This document shows positions 21,436 through 34,807 of a stretch of 64,000 bases of DNA, in pieces. The position numbers and the translations under genes are program-made. The notes under the pieces were generated by a model. That model ran no database searches. It was not told where the DNA came from and saw nothing but the letters and a program-made list of their open reading frames with translations. The stretch comes from Mallotus nudiflorus (lineage: Eukaryota > Streptophyta > Magnoliopsida > Malpighiales > Euphorbiaceae), in assembly GCA_947683625.1 (NCBI GenBank), contig CANTUR010000043.1, forward strand, positions 1,674,001 to 1,738,000. The letters run 5' to 3'. Numbering within the stretch: the stretch's first letter is position 1; every line of letters begins with the position of its first letter.

Positions 21436-24085
21436 TTAATGCAGCAGAAATAAAATCATAAATATCAAAATAATATTCATATCTCATATATAGATAAATC
21501 CTTTGAATACACATCCAGTTCAAATTCTTAAAATACATATCTCATATAGATACAATACACAAATCTCCAAAACAACCATAACTACTGCAGTGTCTAAATC
21601 ATAAAATAAAAATCAATACTCAGATAAGCAGTTTACATAAAGAAGCCGGGGCGGAAGAAATCGGCGTACAGGCCTGCTACTGAGGTCTGACGAAGATGAC
21701 TCTCTTGAAAAATGGTCAACAGAGGGGAGTCAGACCTCACTGAGTGAATTACTATAATATATATACATGCATACTAAATGACAATGCATACAGTCAATAG
21801 TACATATATAAATATATATATACAGGCAAATACACACAGATGCAATAAAATCATTTTATATATTTTGCTGAAATTCACAGTTTATGAAGGATCAAATAGA
21901 ACCCTATAATATCGCAACCTCAAACAGTGTTAGACAACACTCTAGCCATATAGGCTCACTTATTCCAAAATATGTTCACTTAATCCATTTAGACAGTAGA
22001 CTGGACCCAAGACACTAAGTCAACCGAGCTCCAGCAGTCTGACTGTCAGTGTGATTGGCCCCGAGACATTTGGTCAACCGAGCTCTAGCAATCACACCTC
22101 CAAATCATATCTCACACATCAGATAAATCAATTCCAATCAATATCCTCAAACTGGTTAGTAATATAGCCTAAATGCTATAAGCGTACCGGTACGTACTCG
22201 GTCCTAGTGCTACCCACTAGGTAACACGTTCTATTGATATCCTTCATTAATAAATATAAAACATTCATTCGCAAGTAAATGATGCATGAATTTAAAATAA
22301 ATAGCAACATAAATCATATATATACTAAAAATATACCAGAAGTAAACTAGGTATATTTCAAGTATATATATGTCAAAGAAATCCATATAGATTACGAAAT
22401 AAACTAGTCATATATTGAAAAACATTTTAAACTTAATTTTTTAGCAAAACATGCATATAATTGAAAATATACCAAAAAAGAAACCAAAGATAAACAAAAA
22501 ATAAACAAAAAATAAACTTAAATACTAATCAAATTATTTATGCATATTTAATCAAAATAAAACATACATTTCTAAATCATGCACCCTAAAGCATATATAT
22601 ATAAAATAGTAACTCACACTTAGTGCGCTCCTCGAGATGGGTCCGACGGGCCTGGTCCACTAGCCCTCGGTCTCGGTGCAACTAAACAAACAATAAATAA
22701 CAGACATCAGAATAAACCTAACAGAAAATCCTAAAAACTCGATCTAGAATATTAGACATAAAAACAGAATTAGAGTTTGACCGGATATCACGTTTTACGA
22801 GAATTCTACCGAAAATCCGGCAGAACCTCCCTTGTAAAATGGACATCTCTCTACTCAAAGAGTAGAGCCGGCCGTGCAAAGAAACACACTTCGAAAAATA
22901 GGCACAACAACTCATCCACAACCCCTCGGTCGGACTCCAAACTACAGTCTACTGACCGGGGTCCACAATTCACAAAATAATATAAAAGTATCAAAAATAC
23001 CCTTATATCACAAAAATACATTTTATAAGTAGAAATTACATAATTAACCTTAAAACACATTAAAAACCGATAAAACTCATTTTATTAGTAAAATCGTATA
23101 TTATATATATAATTGAAAATAATTCACGAAAAATAGTTTTAATTAATTAAAAATACTAAATAATTGATAGAAATCTTTTTTATACCTTAAATAACTATTA
23201 AAACCAATTAAATTACATTTTTAGTCAATTTAGGGTAAAATTACCAAAATACCCCTATATATAAATATACTAAAATTCATTCAAAAATTCATCAAAAATA
23301 ATATAATTATCCAAAATTAATTTTCTCAACATATTTATCAATAATATCAATAATTAAAATCAATTAACTAATTAATTTCAATTAAAAACACAATTAACCT
23401 AATTTTCCAAAATTACATAAACCTAAATAAATTCAAAATAAATACATAGAAATTCATAAAAATTCCAAATAAATTTCTATAATTCATTTCAACACCTATA
23501 TTCATCATAAAACACAATTTCATAATTTAATTAATTAATTTTCGAAAATTAGAAAATAATATTAAAATATTCAAAAATACCCAAAAATCAAAATAATCTC
23601 CAAAAATTATAAAAAAATTCACACATGTAGATTAAGCTATTAGGATCAACATTTGTTAAGGGACTTTTCATGAATCAAACAATTATAAGTTCAAAAAATC
23701 AAAAACCCTAAAATGGCCGATTTGAAGATTTAGCTCAAACCTCATCAACCACTTGATTTCAGGCCAAAAGGAGCTTATAATAGGGACCACCGGAGCTCAA
23801 GGAGTCGATGAAGATGGGCGGTGCACGAAATGGTGGCCGGAATTGTGGTCGACGGCGAAGAGCTCAACTTGCTGCCATCGCGAATTTCGGGCGTTCCAGC
23901 GAGCTTCCGGTGGCCTGGTCACGTCGGAGAGGTAGAGGAAGGAAGGGGGAGGAGGTTGGCGGCAGCTGGTGGCGGTGAAGGGCGGTCCGGCGAGGTGGAA
24001 CGGGAGGCGCAGTGAGGGTAGGCGTCAGGAGAGAAGAAGGAAGAGGGAGGGGCAATTCGGTAATTTGGCAAAAATTTTGATTTTC

Positions 24086-24088
<3 letters not shown>

Positions 24089-24136
<48 letters not shown>
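24089..24136. repeat. (TA)n microsatellite in LTR4
   Basis: Perfect TA dinucleotide run of about 48 nt. Confidence 0.95.
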
Positions 24137-24137
<1 letters not shown>

Positions 24138-24512
24138 TTTACACTATACATTAAAATAATATAAAATTACACATATTAAATATACACCACACACTTATAA
24201 TTTAATATTTTAATAATTTAACACACCTAAAAATAATTAAATAATATTAAAACTAATTAATAATTAATAAAATATTAGGGTAATTAATTAAACCTTAATT
24301 AATTAAATAAATACACATATATACGTTATTTAGTATTTTAAAAATATGTATGAGTTCATGCAAGTCCGTAAATCTATTCAAAATAATTAATAGTAAATTA
24401 TTTACGTGAAAATTTTCCCGAATATACATGTCCCGGAAAAATTTTACGTAAAGCACTTAAAATAATAATAAACAATTAAAATTAGCTTTAATTAAATAAC
24501 AAACTCATAAAA

Positions 24513-24518
<6 letters not shown>

Positions 24519-24580
<62 letters not shown>
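24519..24580. repeat. (TA)n microsatellite in LTR4
   Basis: Perfect TA run of about 62 nt close to the sense start of the LTR. Confidence 0.95.
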
Positions 24581-24584
<4 letters not shown>

Positions 24585-25758
24585 CATAAATTATTAACAC
24601 TGCATATCCCGATGCAGTATTAAAATATTTAAAAATACGGGATATTACAAAAATGCACTTCTAACATTCATAATCAACTATACTCGGGTTGGTTCTCCAA
24701 TATTACACTTAGCCCGATCGAGTTCATAATCCAACAAAACATCACAATTTACTTTTAATTAATAAAATTCACATTTAATTACTTAAATAGTTTAATTATA
24801 TAATAAAATTAATTTAAAACCCATTTTAGTACCCAAAATAATATATAATATATTATTTAAAAATAATTTTCAAAAATTAGTATTTATTAGTTAAAAATAG
24901 TAAATAATTTTTAAAAATCCTTTTAATTCCTTAAATATTATTAAAACAAACTAAAATATATTATTTAGCTATAATTATCACAAAATTACGTATTTACCCA
25001 TACAATACAAAAATATACATTATATACTATTATTATTCAAAAATTCCCTAAAAATTATAAAAATGCAAAAAAAATTATTTTCTCAACATATATATTATTA
25101 ATATTAACTAAAACACATATTTAAACCAATATTCCAACAAAAATCCAACTCTAACCTAATTATTCAATTTTTGACATAAACTATAAAAATTCCTAAAAAT
25201 TATATAATATTCTCAAAAATTATTTTATTTACTCTAAAATTAATATTAACTCATAATAACACCAAATATACCAAATTTATAGTTTTAATAATTAATTTAC
25301 AAAAATTAATAAAATATTCAAAAATTCACAAAAGTTAAAATAAATTCAAAAAATTACACAAAAATTCATAGAGGTAGATTAAGCTATCAGAAATTACATT
25401 TGTAAAGGAAGTTTACAAGATTCAAGCTAGATCAAGCTAAAAAAAAAATTCAAAACCCTAGGACTCCATAAACAAAAATCAATAAAAACTCAATCAAATG
25501 GAGATTAAAGCTTAAACTAAGCTTAGATTAGTGCTCATTGGTGCAAGAAGAAGAGAAAGACACCAGAATCAAAGAAAATGGTGACCGGAAGTGATGGAGG
25601 CACAGTGATAAGCAGAGAATGAGAGGGTGCAGGAGGGCATGAAGAAGGAGCTGTGTTTCTAAGGTTTCTTCACGTTTTTTTTCTCTTTTGTGTTGTGTGT
25701 GTTGTGTTTAATGTATGCATGTATGTTTATTTTGTATGCATGCATGTGTATGTATATA

Positions 25759-25844
<86 letters not shown>
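25759..25844. repeat. (TTA)n microsatellite in LTR5
   Basis: Perfect trinucleotide run of about 86 nt. ORFs reading poly-Leu or poly-Ile here are artefacts. Confidence 0.95.
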
Positions 25845-25846
<2 letters not shown>

Positions 25847-25900
25847 AAAACATTATAATATAATAATAATACTTTAACATAAATCAATCCCAACCACTCA

Positions 25901-25902
25901 AT

Positions 25903-25962
<60 letters not shown>

Positions 25963-25984
25963 ATATATATATATACACACATAC
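25901..25984. repeat. Compound (TA)n-(CA)n-(TA)n microsatellite
   Basis: TA run, then CACACA, then TA again, within LTR5. Confidence 0.9.
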
Positions 25985-27029
25985 ATTAACATATATACAT
26001 AAAATAAAAAAAATATAATAATAATACTAATAAAACAATTAATATAATTTATCTAAAAAAATAATATTAAAATAGTAATGCACATAACTAAATATTATTG
26101 AAATAATACTATCCAAAATAATAATTATAAATAATGAAAATTAAATGTCCAAAATAATAGATTTCAAAATAAAAATATTTACGTAGAAAATTATAATTAA
26201 ACATAAAATAGTAACCATTAATCACAAATAACAAAAATAAATCAATAAAATCCCCAAATTTTATTAATATTGTATATCTCATTTTAAAATAAATTAATTT
26301 AAAAATATGGATCATAACAATTTTAATTTTGGTGACTTGATGTTATTTGATGACTTTATACTTGATGTTTATTTGGTGACTTTATATATTCTTCTATTTT
26401 ATGGTTGTTTGAATATATGACTATTGATTTATTATTATGTATGTCAAATTCTAAAATTAAATTGTTAAATTTTATTTATAATTTGAATTTTTTTTGAATG
26501 ATTACTTCGTATAGTAATATATTAATATAAACGAATGATTGCTTTGTATAGTAATATAAATTTATATAGGATTAATACACTATTTTAATAAATTTACAAA
26601 TATTTTATAATTATTATAAATATAATTTTTTATTTAAACTCTACTATACATAATGGACATACTGATTTTTTTTAAATAAGTTGATTTATTAAAAATTTAT
26701 TAAATGTGCATAATTTAAAATTTTTCATAAATAAATAAATTTAATATTAATCACAATTATATGAATCACAATAATAATTAATATATTAATTAAAAATTTA
26801 TTATAATAAATTTCACTAAAAATAAAACATATGAAAACATAAAAACTAAAAAATGAAAAGTAACAAACAAATATGATTTTCTATTTTCTATTTTGAAAAA
26901 TTAAAAACTGAAAAATAAGGAAAATAAAAAGAAAATGGGAAAAGAAAAAAAAATATATGTTTCAAAACTAAACAAACCCTTAAGTTTTCAAAGAAAAATG
27001 GCTTCCCATTATATGTCTTTTTTATTACC

Positions 27030-27420
27030 TAATTAATTTAATGAATTATATAATAAACACTATTTTTATTTAAATTAAATAAAAATTAATTTAATAAATC
27101 AACCACACTATATGATTAGAATTTTATACTTATAATAATTTTAAAATAAATAATTATTAAACCACTCACTTACTACAAACTTTTAAACTATACTTCCATT
27201 ATTTGGAATCAAGCTATTGACCTTGCTGTCTATGATTACAAGGCTGTCACCCGACTACACAAATGAGTTCCCCAAGGGTACTTAGGTTTAAATTGCAAAT
27301 CGACATTCTGACTTTTGTTTTAGACGGTTCACATCCAGTATCCAAAGTTCTAAAAGAGTAACTAGTGAATGAATAGTTAAACGCTAATTTCTCTTTAAAT
27401 GTATTTTTAAGTATATATTT
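27030..27420 (+). repeat. Interspersed repeat, copy 1
   Basis: Aligns in the same orientation with about 31860-32290 through landmarks AAACCACTCA, CTTTTAAACTATACTT, GGAATCAAGCT, TACAAGGCT/TATAAAGCT and TTAGGTTT. The two copies lie on either side of solo LTR6 and are clearly diverged. Class unknown. Confidence 0.65.
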
Positions 27421-27562
27421 CAAATATTATTAATGTCGATTTAAAATGGAAAGGTTATCCCTACTTTTATAGTCCAATGATCTCTCTATTAAAAAAAAGT
27501 GTAATCTTAAAGAGCATATTAATTAAATAAGGGGTAATACTATTTTTAATCCTAGAACTTAT

Positions 27563-27623
27563 ACGTACATACATACATGCATGCATACATACATACATAC
27601 ATATATATATACATACATGCATG

Positions 27624-27670
<47 letters not shown>
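27563..27670. repeat. (TACA)n/(TGCA)n/(TA)n compound microsatellite
   Basis: Tetranucleotide ACAT and GCAT units pass into a pure TA run. Confidence 0.92.
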
Positions 27671-27674
<4 letters not shown>

Positions 27675-27925
27675 TTCTATTAGACAACCCCTAAAATAAA
27701 ACTTTTTTTTTGTTTACTTTTTAGCTATAAAACTTTAAAATATATTATTTTTATATTTTTAAAAAATAATTTTTTATTTGTTACTTATTTTATTGTTAAC
27801 TTTCATAAGAACCATATAATCATTAAAATAATATAAAAAATTAAAATTAAAATAATATTTTTCTTAAATTATTAGTTTTATTGGCAATGATAAATAGAAT
27901 TTTTTAAATATTTTTAAATATTTTT

Positions 27926-28095
27926 TGTAATGACTTAATATTTTAAATAATATAAATATATTTTGGGATATGCAATGTTAATAAAATTTTAAATTTTATT
28001 TATATATTATCATTATTGTGTATATTCTTCATTTATTTTATTTTAAAAGTTTAGTTACGTAAAATAATTTATTTGAGAGTTCTATTATTTAAAAA

Positions 28096-28191
<96 letters not shown>

Positions 28192-31041
28192 GGGCATGTG
28201 TGTTGTGTATATATATGTGTGATATGTGATTAAGTTATATATATATATATAGGGGTCAAAAGACATAATTTTTTTGTCAATTCTCTTCCCTTCTTCTTTC
28301 TTTTCTTTCTTTCCCCGTTTTCTTCCCTTACTCACCGTCATGATTTTGCAGAAGCTACCCACGTCGCCGAACCAGCTACCACCCATCACCATCCTCTTTC
28401 CTCTTCCTTTCCTTCCTTTCTGTCACTAGTAGAGCGTCGGAAGGCTGTCAGAGCACCTAAAATAGTAGCTACAGCAACCAAAGCTCCATGGACGTCGGCG
28501 ATGATTCCGGCCATCAGAGCTCATGATCTTGGACTCTTTAGACTCCTAGAGCTACAAGGACTCCATTTTCAAGCTTTGTTTGAGCTTAAACCAACTAGTT
28601 TGTGAGTTATCTTCAATCTAAGTTTATGTCCATTTTTAGGTTTTATTTTTTTAAGCTTGTTCTTGTTTGATTCTTGAGAATTCCCTTAAGAAATGTTGTT
28701 ATATGAAACTTAATCTTCCTAAATATATTTTTTTTATTTTTTAATTAATTTGAATTATAGGTATTTTTGAATATTTTAATAATTTAAATTGAATTTTTGT
28801 TAATTATGTTAATTATTTATTTTGGATGGAAATCTGGTTAAATTAGTGTTATTAATTTAAGTTACTAATTTTAGTAGTGATAAAATAATTTTTGGTAATT
28901 TTGTATAATTTCTAAATAATTTTTAGCATTATGTGAATATTGGATTTATAGGTTAATTGTGTATTTTTGTTGAAAATATAGTTAAAAAATATGTTTTAAA
29001 TAATTTTGGGATAATAAATGGTATTAAAATAATTTTTACAAGTTATTTACTATTTTTAACTAATTAATACTAATTTTTAAAAATTATATTTAAATAATAA
29101 ATTATTTACTATTTTGTTGATTAAATGAGTTTTTAACTATTTTTATTATATATTTAAACTATTTGAGTAATAAATGTGAATTTGACCATTTTATATTGAA
29201 TAATTGAAAAATCGGATTTTTATTAATATTATCTAATTTATTTGAGATTTTATTTAGTTAATGTGAAAATAATTATATTTAGTGTTTTGATGTTTAAATA
29301 AATTATTTTGTGGTTTGTTATTGATTTTATGGATTTTTAATAATTTTAATATATTATTATTTAATATATATATTTTTATTATTATGAATTGTGAACCTCA
29401 ATTGGAAATTTTGTAGTTCAGAATCTCAACCCAAGGTGTTGAGCCTTGTTTATATAGAAGTGTGTTTTTCTTGCAGGATTGACTCTACTTTTCAGTAGAG
29501 ACATGTTCGTTTATAGAGGAGACTCAGTCGAATTTTCGATAGATTTCTCGTAAAATGTGATTCGGGTTAATCCTGAGTTTTTGTGTTTTAACTAAGTTTT
29601 AATTCTTAGATCGAGTTCTTCTTAGAATTATTAGAACTATATGTCAGGAACTTATTCTGATTTTTAGTATTATTTATTTTTCTAACTACGCCGAGACCGA
29701 GGCCTATCGGACCATACCCATCGAGTTAGTCTCAAGGAGCGCAAACTTGTGAGTTATTATTTTATATATGCATTGAATATAGAATGCATGAATATGAGTT
29801 TTTATATTTCCATAATACATTTAAACATGAATTATTTTGTTAAATTACTTGGTATATTTTTGGTATGCTTCTAGTATATTTTTGGTATATTTGCTATTTA
29901 TGAGACATATATGCTAGGTATATTTTTAGTATATCTTTTGTATATATTCATCATATTCATTTGGTATATATTTAGCATATTCATTTGGAATATTTTTGGT
30001 ATATTTATGGTTTATTTTTGTTTATATGTGGCATACATTTTTGAAATATTTTTAGTATATTTTTGGCATATTTCTAGTATATAAATGGTATATTCTTCTA
30101 TAATGGATGCTATTATATGTTAATTTTCATTTTATTATTTTTCATTAAATATACAATTTATTTAAAGGATATCGATAGAACATATTACCTAGTGGACTGC
30201 ATTAGGACTGTGTACGTACTAATGCAATAGATTTTATTTATGAAATCATTTGAGGTGACGTTTGATTATCGATTATTGAGAATTTCAGTAATTGAGTAGT
30301 GTGATTGTAAGAGCTCGGTTGACCTAATGTCTCGAGGCCAATCGCACTGACAGTGAGATTGCGGGAGCTCGATTGACTTAGTGTTTCAGGGCCAGTCTAA
30401 TATCCAAAATGGAATAAGAGAATTACTTTGGAATTAAGTGAGCCTGCATGACTAGTGAGATATTTGTTTGAGGTTGCGAATTTCTAGGGTTCTATTTGAT
30501 TCTTCACTTAAATAAATATTTTTTGCATTTATTATATATAAAAGTGAATTTCAACATTTGTGTGAAATGCCTGTATATATTTATATATATATTGATGCTT
30601 GATTACATATGACATTAGAAGGTGCGTGTATATATATTATAATAATTCACTCAATGAGGTATGACCCCCTCTCAACCATTTTTTAGGAGTCTTCTTTTTC
30701 AGATCGTACTAGTAGTGTCTTACGCCTGTCTTCTTCCACCTCGGCTATTTTATATAAATCTTATATCTGACTTTTATTGTACTCTAAAAAACTGCAGTAG
30801 TAGCATATTGTATCAGCAACATGTTATTTTGGATTTGAGACCTATCTCTGAATATTGTATGAATATTTTTATTTTATAAAATGAAATTTGAGTATGTATC
30901 TTATATCATTTTAAATTTTAATTATGGTGTATTTTATTTAGTTTTGCTTGTGTTTTATTTTTAAGACTTGTTATGGGTTTTGAATTCGAAAGAATTCCCA
31001 TTCCCTAGCGCCAGTCATGACTTCCGATTTGGGATGTGATA
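27926..31041 (+). mobile_element. LTR6: diverged solo LTR, plus strand
   Basis: Starts TGTAATGACTT and ends GGGATGTGATA, 3,116 bp. It is flanked by TTTTT on both sides (27921-27925 and 31042-31046), a plausible but low-complexity target duplication. Family landmarks in order: CT-rich then GC-rich block (28270-28560), the CTCTACT/AGTAGAG hairpin (near 29485), GCGCAAACTTGTGAGTTA, CCTAGTGGACTGC, the twin hairpin with GAGCTCGGTTGACC (about 30303-30400), and GAATTCGAAAGAATTCCC near the end. It is the most diverged full LTR here. Confidence 0.88.
28097..28191. repeat. (ATT)n microsatellite in LTR6
   Basis: Perfect trinucleotide run of about 95 nt, just upstream of the CT-rich block. Confidence 0.95.
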
Positions 31042-32717
31042 TTTTTAATTATAATATTTTAATTAGTATATGATAAATAAATAAATATTGTTCTATGGAT
31101 AACTAATTTTGTCAATATTATGATTTGTGTTAGATTATAAATAATTTTTAAACTCATTTGGATTTACAATAGATAACTGCTTTTAAAAATATATTTCCTT
31201 AAATTAGGCTATTTGAAACAAATATTTGAGCACTCAAATTAATAAGTAAACATATTTTTGTTAATAATTTTCTTTTTAGTATAAATATATTTACTTTAAG
31301 ATAAAATAAGATAAAATATAATTAGTTTTTTTATTTTATCTTAAATTGATTATTTTTTATAACAACAAATAAAAGTATTAATTAGAAAAATATGCTCACG
31401 TATTTTGATTGTTCACTTGACAAAATTAATTGAATTGATCCAAATATAAAAAATTTATTTATATATGATATATTTATTAAAATTATATATTTAACAATAA
31501 GTAAAAATACACAATTAATTTTATTTGTCATTGTTAATACAATTAATAATTGAAAAAATATTATTTATTTATTTAAATTTTAAAAATTACATTTTAAAAA
31601 GTTTTAGGATTAAAATGTAAAAAAAAAAAAAGTTTAATTTTATGTGTTGACTAATAGAAAATTGGTTTAAAACTTATTGAACTTGATTGTAAAGAGAAAC
31701 TTATGAAAATTAATTAAAAGAAATTAAATAAATTATAGAATTAACAATGCTATTATCTCATTATAAACAAATATAATATATATTATGTATTCAAAATAAT
31801 ATAACATCCTATGTCCACTTTCAGCAATGTGACTACTTTAATAAAAATAATTTAAATATTGATAAATTATATAATAAAAATAGTTTATTAGTTAAATTAG
31901 ATAAAATTAATTTATGCATTAACAATATAATATATTTCGAGCTTTATAATTTATCATATATATATATTTTTTAAAAATATAATCATTAAACCACTCAATA
32001 ACTTTTAAACTATACTTTAATGGATGCATTGCATGTATTTCCATGTTTTTTTAAGTCACTAAAATTTTATGGAATCAAGCTCTTAACTTAGCTATCTAAC
32101 GACTATAAAGCTAGCACAATTCCATAAACGAGTTCTTAAGGCTATTTTAGTATTTAGGTTTGAGATGCAAATGAATATTCTCACTTTGGTTTGGAAGGAT
32201 CACACCGCCTAAATGTATTAAATAAACTGAAGCGAATGAAGTTCAAAGTTGTAAGGAAATGTACATTAAACAAATATATTATGAATTAGCTAATTATAAG
32301 AGTTCAATTCTTATCTATTCTTATCTCCCCTCCTTCAATTCAAGCAAAAAAAAAAAAAAATCTACATTTGACACAATTATTTAGGTGTAGCTGATAGTTA
32401 TTTTGCTCTCATAGGCTATTTTATAGTGTTTGGTTCCGTTATATTTTTTAATTAATAACTATAGCTATTACAATATCTATCACTTTTTTTACGCATGTAT
32501 TTGGGCATGTACATTTTTATATTTTTGTTTGTCAAAATATTTAGATGTTATTTAACAGAAAAAAATAACAATAATTTAAGATATATGATTTAGTTTTTAT
32601 ATTTTTAAATTTATTTAATAATTTCTTATATTATTTATTTTTAAATAATATAGTGCCTAGCGCATGTGTGAATTACACAAGCTATTGTTATCTTTGTGTT
32701 GACCATCAATGGCATGC
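31042..32717. other. AT-rich sequence right of LTR6, no gene seen
   Basis: No ORF of note. Holds the second interspersed-repeat copy (about 31860-32290) and a 14-A run near 32346. Otherwise unassigned. Confidence 0.7.
31860..32290 (+). repeat. Interspersed repeat, copy 2
   Basis: Homologous to about 27030-27420, with the same order of landmarks. The sequence after it ends in an A-run (32346-32359), which could be a retroposon tail, but I cannot place a boundary. Confidence 0.65.
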
Positions 32718-32955
32718 AATTTGTATATATAGAGTGATTTTTAAATACAAAATGATGTCATTTTTACAAGTAAATAATATCTTTTTCATTTCAAAAATTT
32801 GCAAAAGTAATTGAACACAAAATCCAAAATCTATCGCCTCAAAAATACTAGAATTAGGCTTCAAGCTCGCATTATTATTATTTTTGCATTCATACCATTC
32901 TTTCCCTCAATCTATCTCCTCAAGTTAAATTTTTTAAAAAATATAAAAATTTATT
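32718..32955 (+). repeat. Direct repeat copy 1 (~235 bp)
   Basis: Near-identical to 35810-36037: AATTTGTATATATAGAG at the left, then AAATGATGTCATTTTTAC, AACACAAAATCCAAAATC and CATTCATACCATTCTT. The start-to-start distance is about 3.09 kb. It could be a terminal repeat pair of a short non-autonomous element or a segmental duplication. Confidence 0.8.
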
Positions 32956-32996
32956 CGAAAATGTATATATGGTTGTGGCAAAATATACATATATTG

Positions 32997-32999
<3 letters not shown>

Positions 33000-33031
<32 letters not shown>
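33000..33031. repeat. (TA)n microsatellite
   Basis: TA run of about 32 nt immediately before the 30-bp tandem repeat. Confidence 0.92.
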
Positions 33032-33037
<6 letters not shown>

Positions 33038-33270
33038 CATGTTTCAAGTCCAAACATCAAGAGTTCGGGCATCCAAATCCGAGCATCAAGGAATTTGGGC
33101 ATCCAAGTCTTGGACATTAGGGAGTCCGAGCATCCAAATCCAAGCATTAAGGATTTTAGGCATCCAAGTCCAAGCATCAAGAGTCCGGGCATCTAAGTTC
33201 AAGCATCAAAGAATCTAGGCATCCAAGTTCGAGCATCAAAGAGTCCAAGCATTCAAGTCTGAATATCCGA
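33031..33270 (+). repeat. 30-bp minisatellite, about eight units
   Basis: Degenerate head-to-tail units built on GGGCATCCAAGTCCAAGCAT followed by CAAGAGTCC-like sequence. Most unit boundaries fall at 33061, 33090, 33121, 33151, 33181, 33211 and 33241, so the period is 29-31 bp. The reading frame across it gives a ten-residue repeat by arithmetic only; I do not call it coding. Confidence 0.9.
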
Positions 33271-34807
33271 AGTTTAAACCACGTACAACCAAGGAGTATA
33301 ATATACTTAAAACTCAGACATCAACATAGACGTTCTTGGATAGTCAAATTACATCAACACCATATATTAAAGAGAGAGCTTCAAATACTCCACAACACAA
33401 CCAAGATAAGGTTGTTTCATAATTATTCATTTTCATATCCATTTTTCTTAAATTATTATCATATGGACGGATCATTAATTGAGATGGATTAAGAGATCCC
33501 GAGATTCTCGTTCTTTTATTGTTTATTATTATAGTAAAACAATACAAATGTAGATGTTACCATGAGCACCTCAACATTGATACTCATAACTATCAATAAA
33601 AAAATCATCATGGCTTTTGGGAACTTGATCCAACTGATAATCTCGGAGCTGTATATTCAGACGGTATATTTTCGTGAAGCTGTATATACATAAAATGCCA
33701 ATAAATTGGGCACACACAAACTTATGCAACATCTTTAAAGACAAGGTCATTTAAGCAACAATTGAAGTAAACAATGAGCATTAATATTCATAAATTTGAA
33801 AGAGGGACAAGAGTACATCAGGAGATACGTTTCTCTAGTTTCTCTTGATATTATTTAATTTATTTATTTCTGCAACTTATTTATTCTTATATGAATATTT
33901 ATAACTCGTCACACAAGGACACTTACACATCCACACATAGTTGCTCGTCCATGTATACATGATTATTATTCATGCAAAATATATATCAATTACATTTGAT
34001 ATATTTATTACACAAGGACTAACCATCAAATGAGATCGATTGTACGATCCTAAAGCTATTATTCTTTTGTTTATTACTACATATAAGGAAAACGTATTTA
34101 TTGAAGATGCTACTTTAAGTACCCATCAGTCCAAATAATTGGACAATATGATCATCTCACTCGGCATCAACATGCAGAGATTGTCGAAAGACATTAGACA
34201 TATTGTCAAGCAACATTAATATAAACAAGCACTTACTCATGCTCAAATAACAAATGGTGGTTTCTATTCAAAGCCAGATCAAATAACATTCAAGCAAATC
34301 TTACTTTGTAGAAGATCCCTATTTATGAAAATTTCAAAGAATATCCAATAAGGGAAATTCAAGAATTGAATCAAGTATACCCACCACATAACTGGATAAA
34401 TCAAAAGGCAATTCCAAGACATCCTAGCCAACATCACACACTATCATTTTTTTTAAAAGCGGTGCAACAATGACCCTTCACCTAATTTACAAAATGCTCA
34501 TCTAACAATTCAGATTGGGCAAACCCAAATTTGGTCCTTTAAAACCCACCCTCCATCATTTTAAAAAATTAATATCCCATATTATAGAGCTCAGATTGAA
34601 AGGGCTCAAACTCACTATTAGGATCACAAACATCCTATCTTTTGCTAAAATACTACTAACAACAAATGCTCAGAAAATCAATCATCTGCAGCAACAATGT
34701 TTGGACTTAACATTAATTATTATTCTAACTAGGCAGCTACCATCAATAGTTATTGAAGTTCATAAATCGAGCAACATCATACGCACTTGGGCCATACTTT
34801 TAATGCA
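33271..34807. other. Unassigned sequence between the minisatellite and the 88-bp tandem repeat
   Basis: Mixed-composition DNA with less AT bias than its surroundings. No ORF with family-like motifs. Short echoes of CATCAA and AAGTCC suggest it may belong to the same decayed element as the flanking tandem repeats. Confidence 0.5.

Larger units (their letters stand above)
21436..24649 (-). mobile_element. LTR4: right part of an LTR of the same family, target of the array
   Basis: Begins abruptly at GCAGCAGAAATAAAA, the LTR position about 120 bp from its left end, and runs to ATATTACA at 24649. The missing left ~120 bp should lie beyond the array, outside the window. The acceptor-like CAG after the TTTG run is mutated to CAC here and the second acceptor has lost its G, so this copy is more decayed. 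It contains two long (TA)n tracts. Confidence 0.88.
24650..26319 (-). mobile_element. LTR5: diverged LTR fragment of the same or a sister family
   Basis: Landmarks match the family in order: the diverged ACTCGGGTTGG / GCCCGATCG block, the AT-rich stretch with TTTAGC, GTAGATTAAGCTA near 25374, ACATTTGTAAAGGAAG, AAACCCTA, the GC-rich block with GGTGACCGGAAG, and an end ATGGATCATAACA resembling GGGATATTACA. It is cut on the left by LTR4, so it is the oldest layer of this nest. A (TTA)n run has expanded inside it. Confidence 0.72.
26320..27925. other. AT-rich sequence between LTR5 and LTR6, no gene seen
   Basis: No convincing ORF. It contains one copy of an interspersed repeat (about 27030-27420) and a TACA/TGCA/TA microsatellite (27563-27670). 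The rest is AT-rich sequence I cannot assign. Confidence 0.7.

Noticed and set aside
25653..25992. Poly-Leu and poly-Ile ORFs
   Set aside because: Translation of (TTA)n and (TA)n microsatellites in LTR5; the same applies to 28069-28392.
31042..31046. TTTTT as firm target duplication of LTR6
   Set aside because: Kept only as plausible: a T5 match in AT-rich DNA has a high chance rate, so it is not used as strong evidence.
32300..32360. SINE tail (GTTCAATTC-like box and 14-A run)
   Set aside because: No A box at the right distance, no clear 5' end and no target duplication could be found.
32811..33218. 135-codon ORF with a ten-residue repeat
   Set aside because: The 30-bp minisatellite gives a ten-residue period automatically; no start context, domain or conservation supports coding.
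33031..33270. CRISPR-like regular array
   Set aside because: Head-to-tail degenerate units with no separate spacers, in a plant retrotransposon context: a minisatellite.
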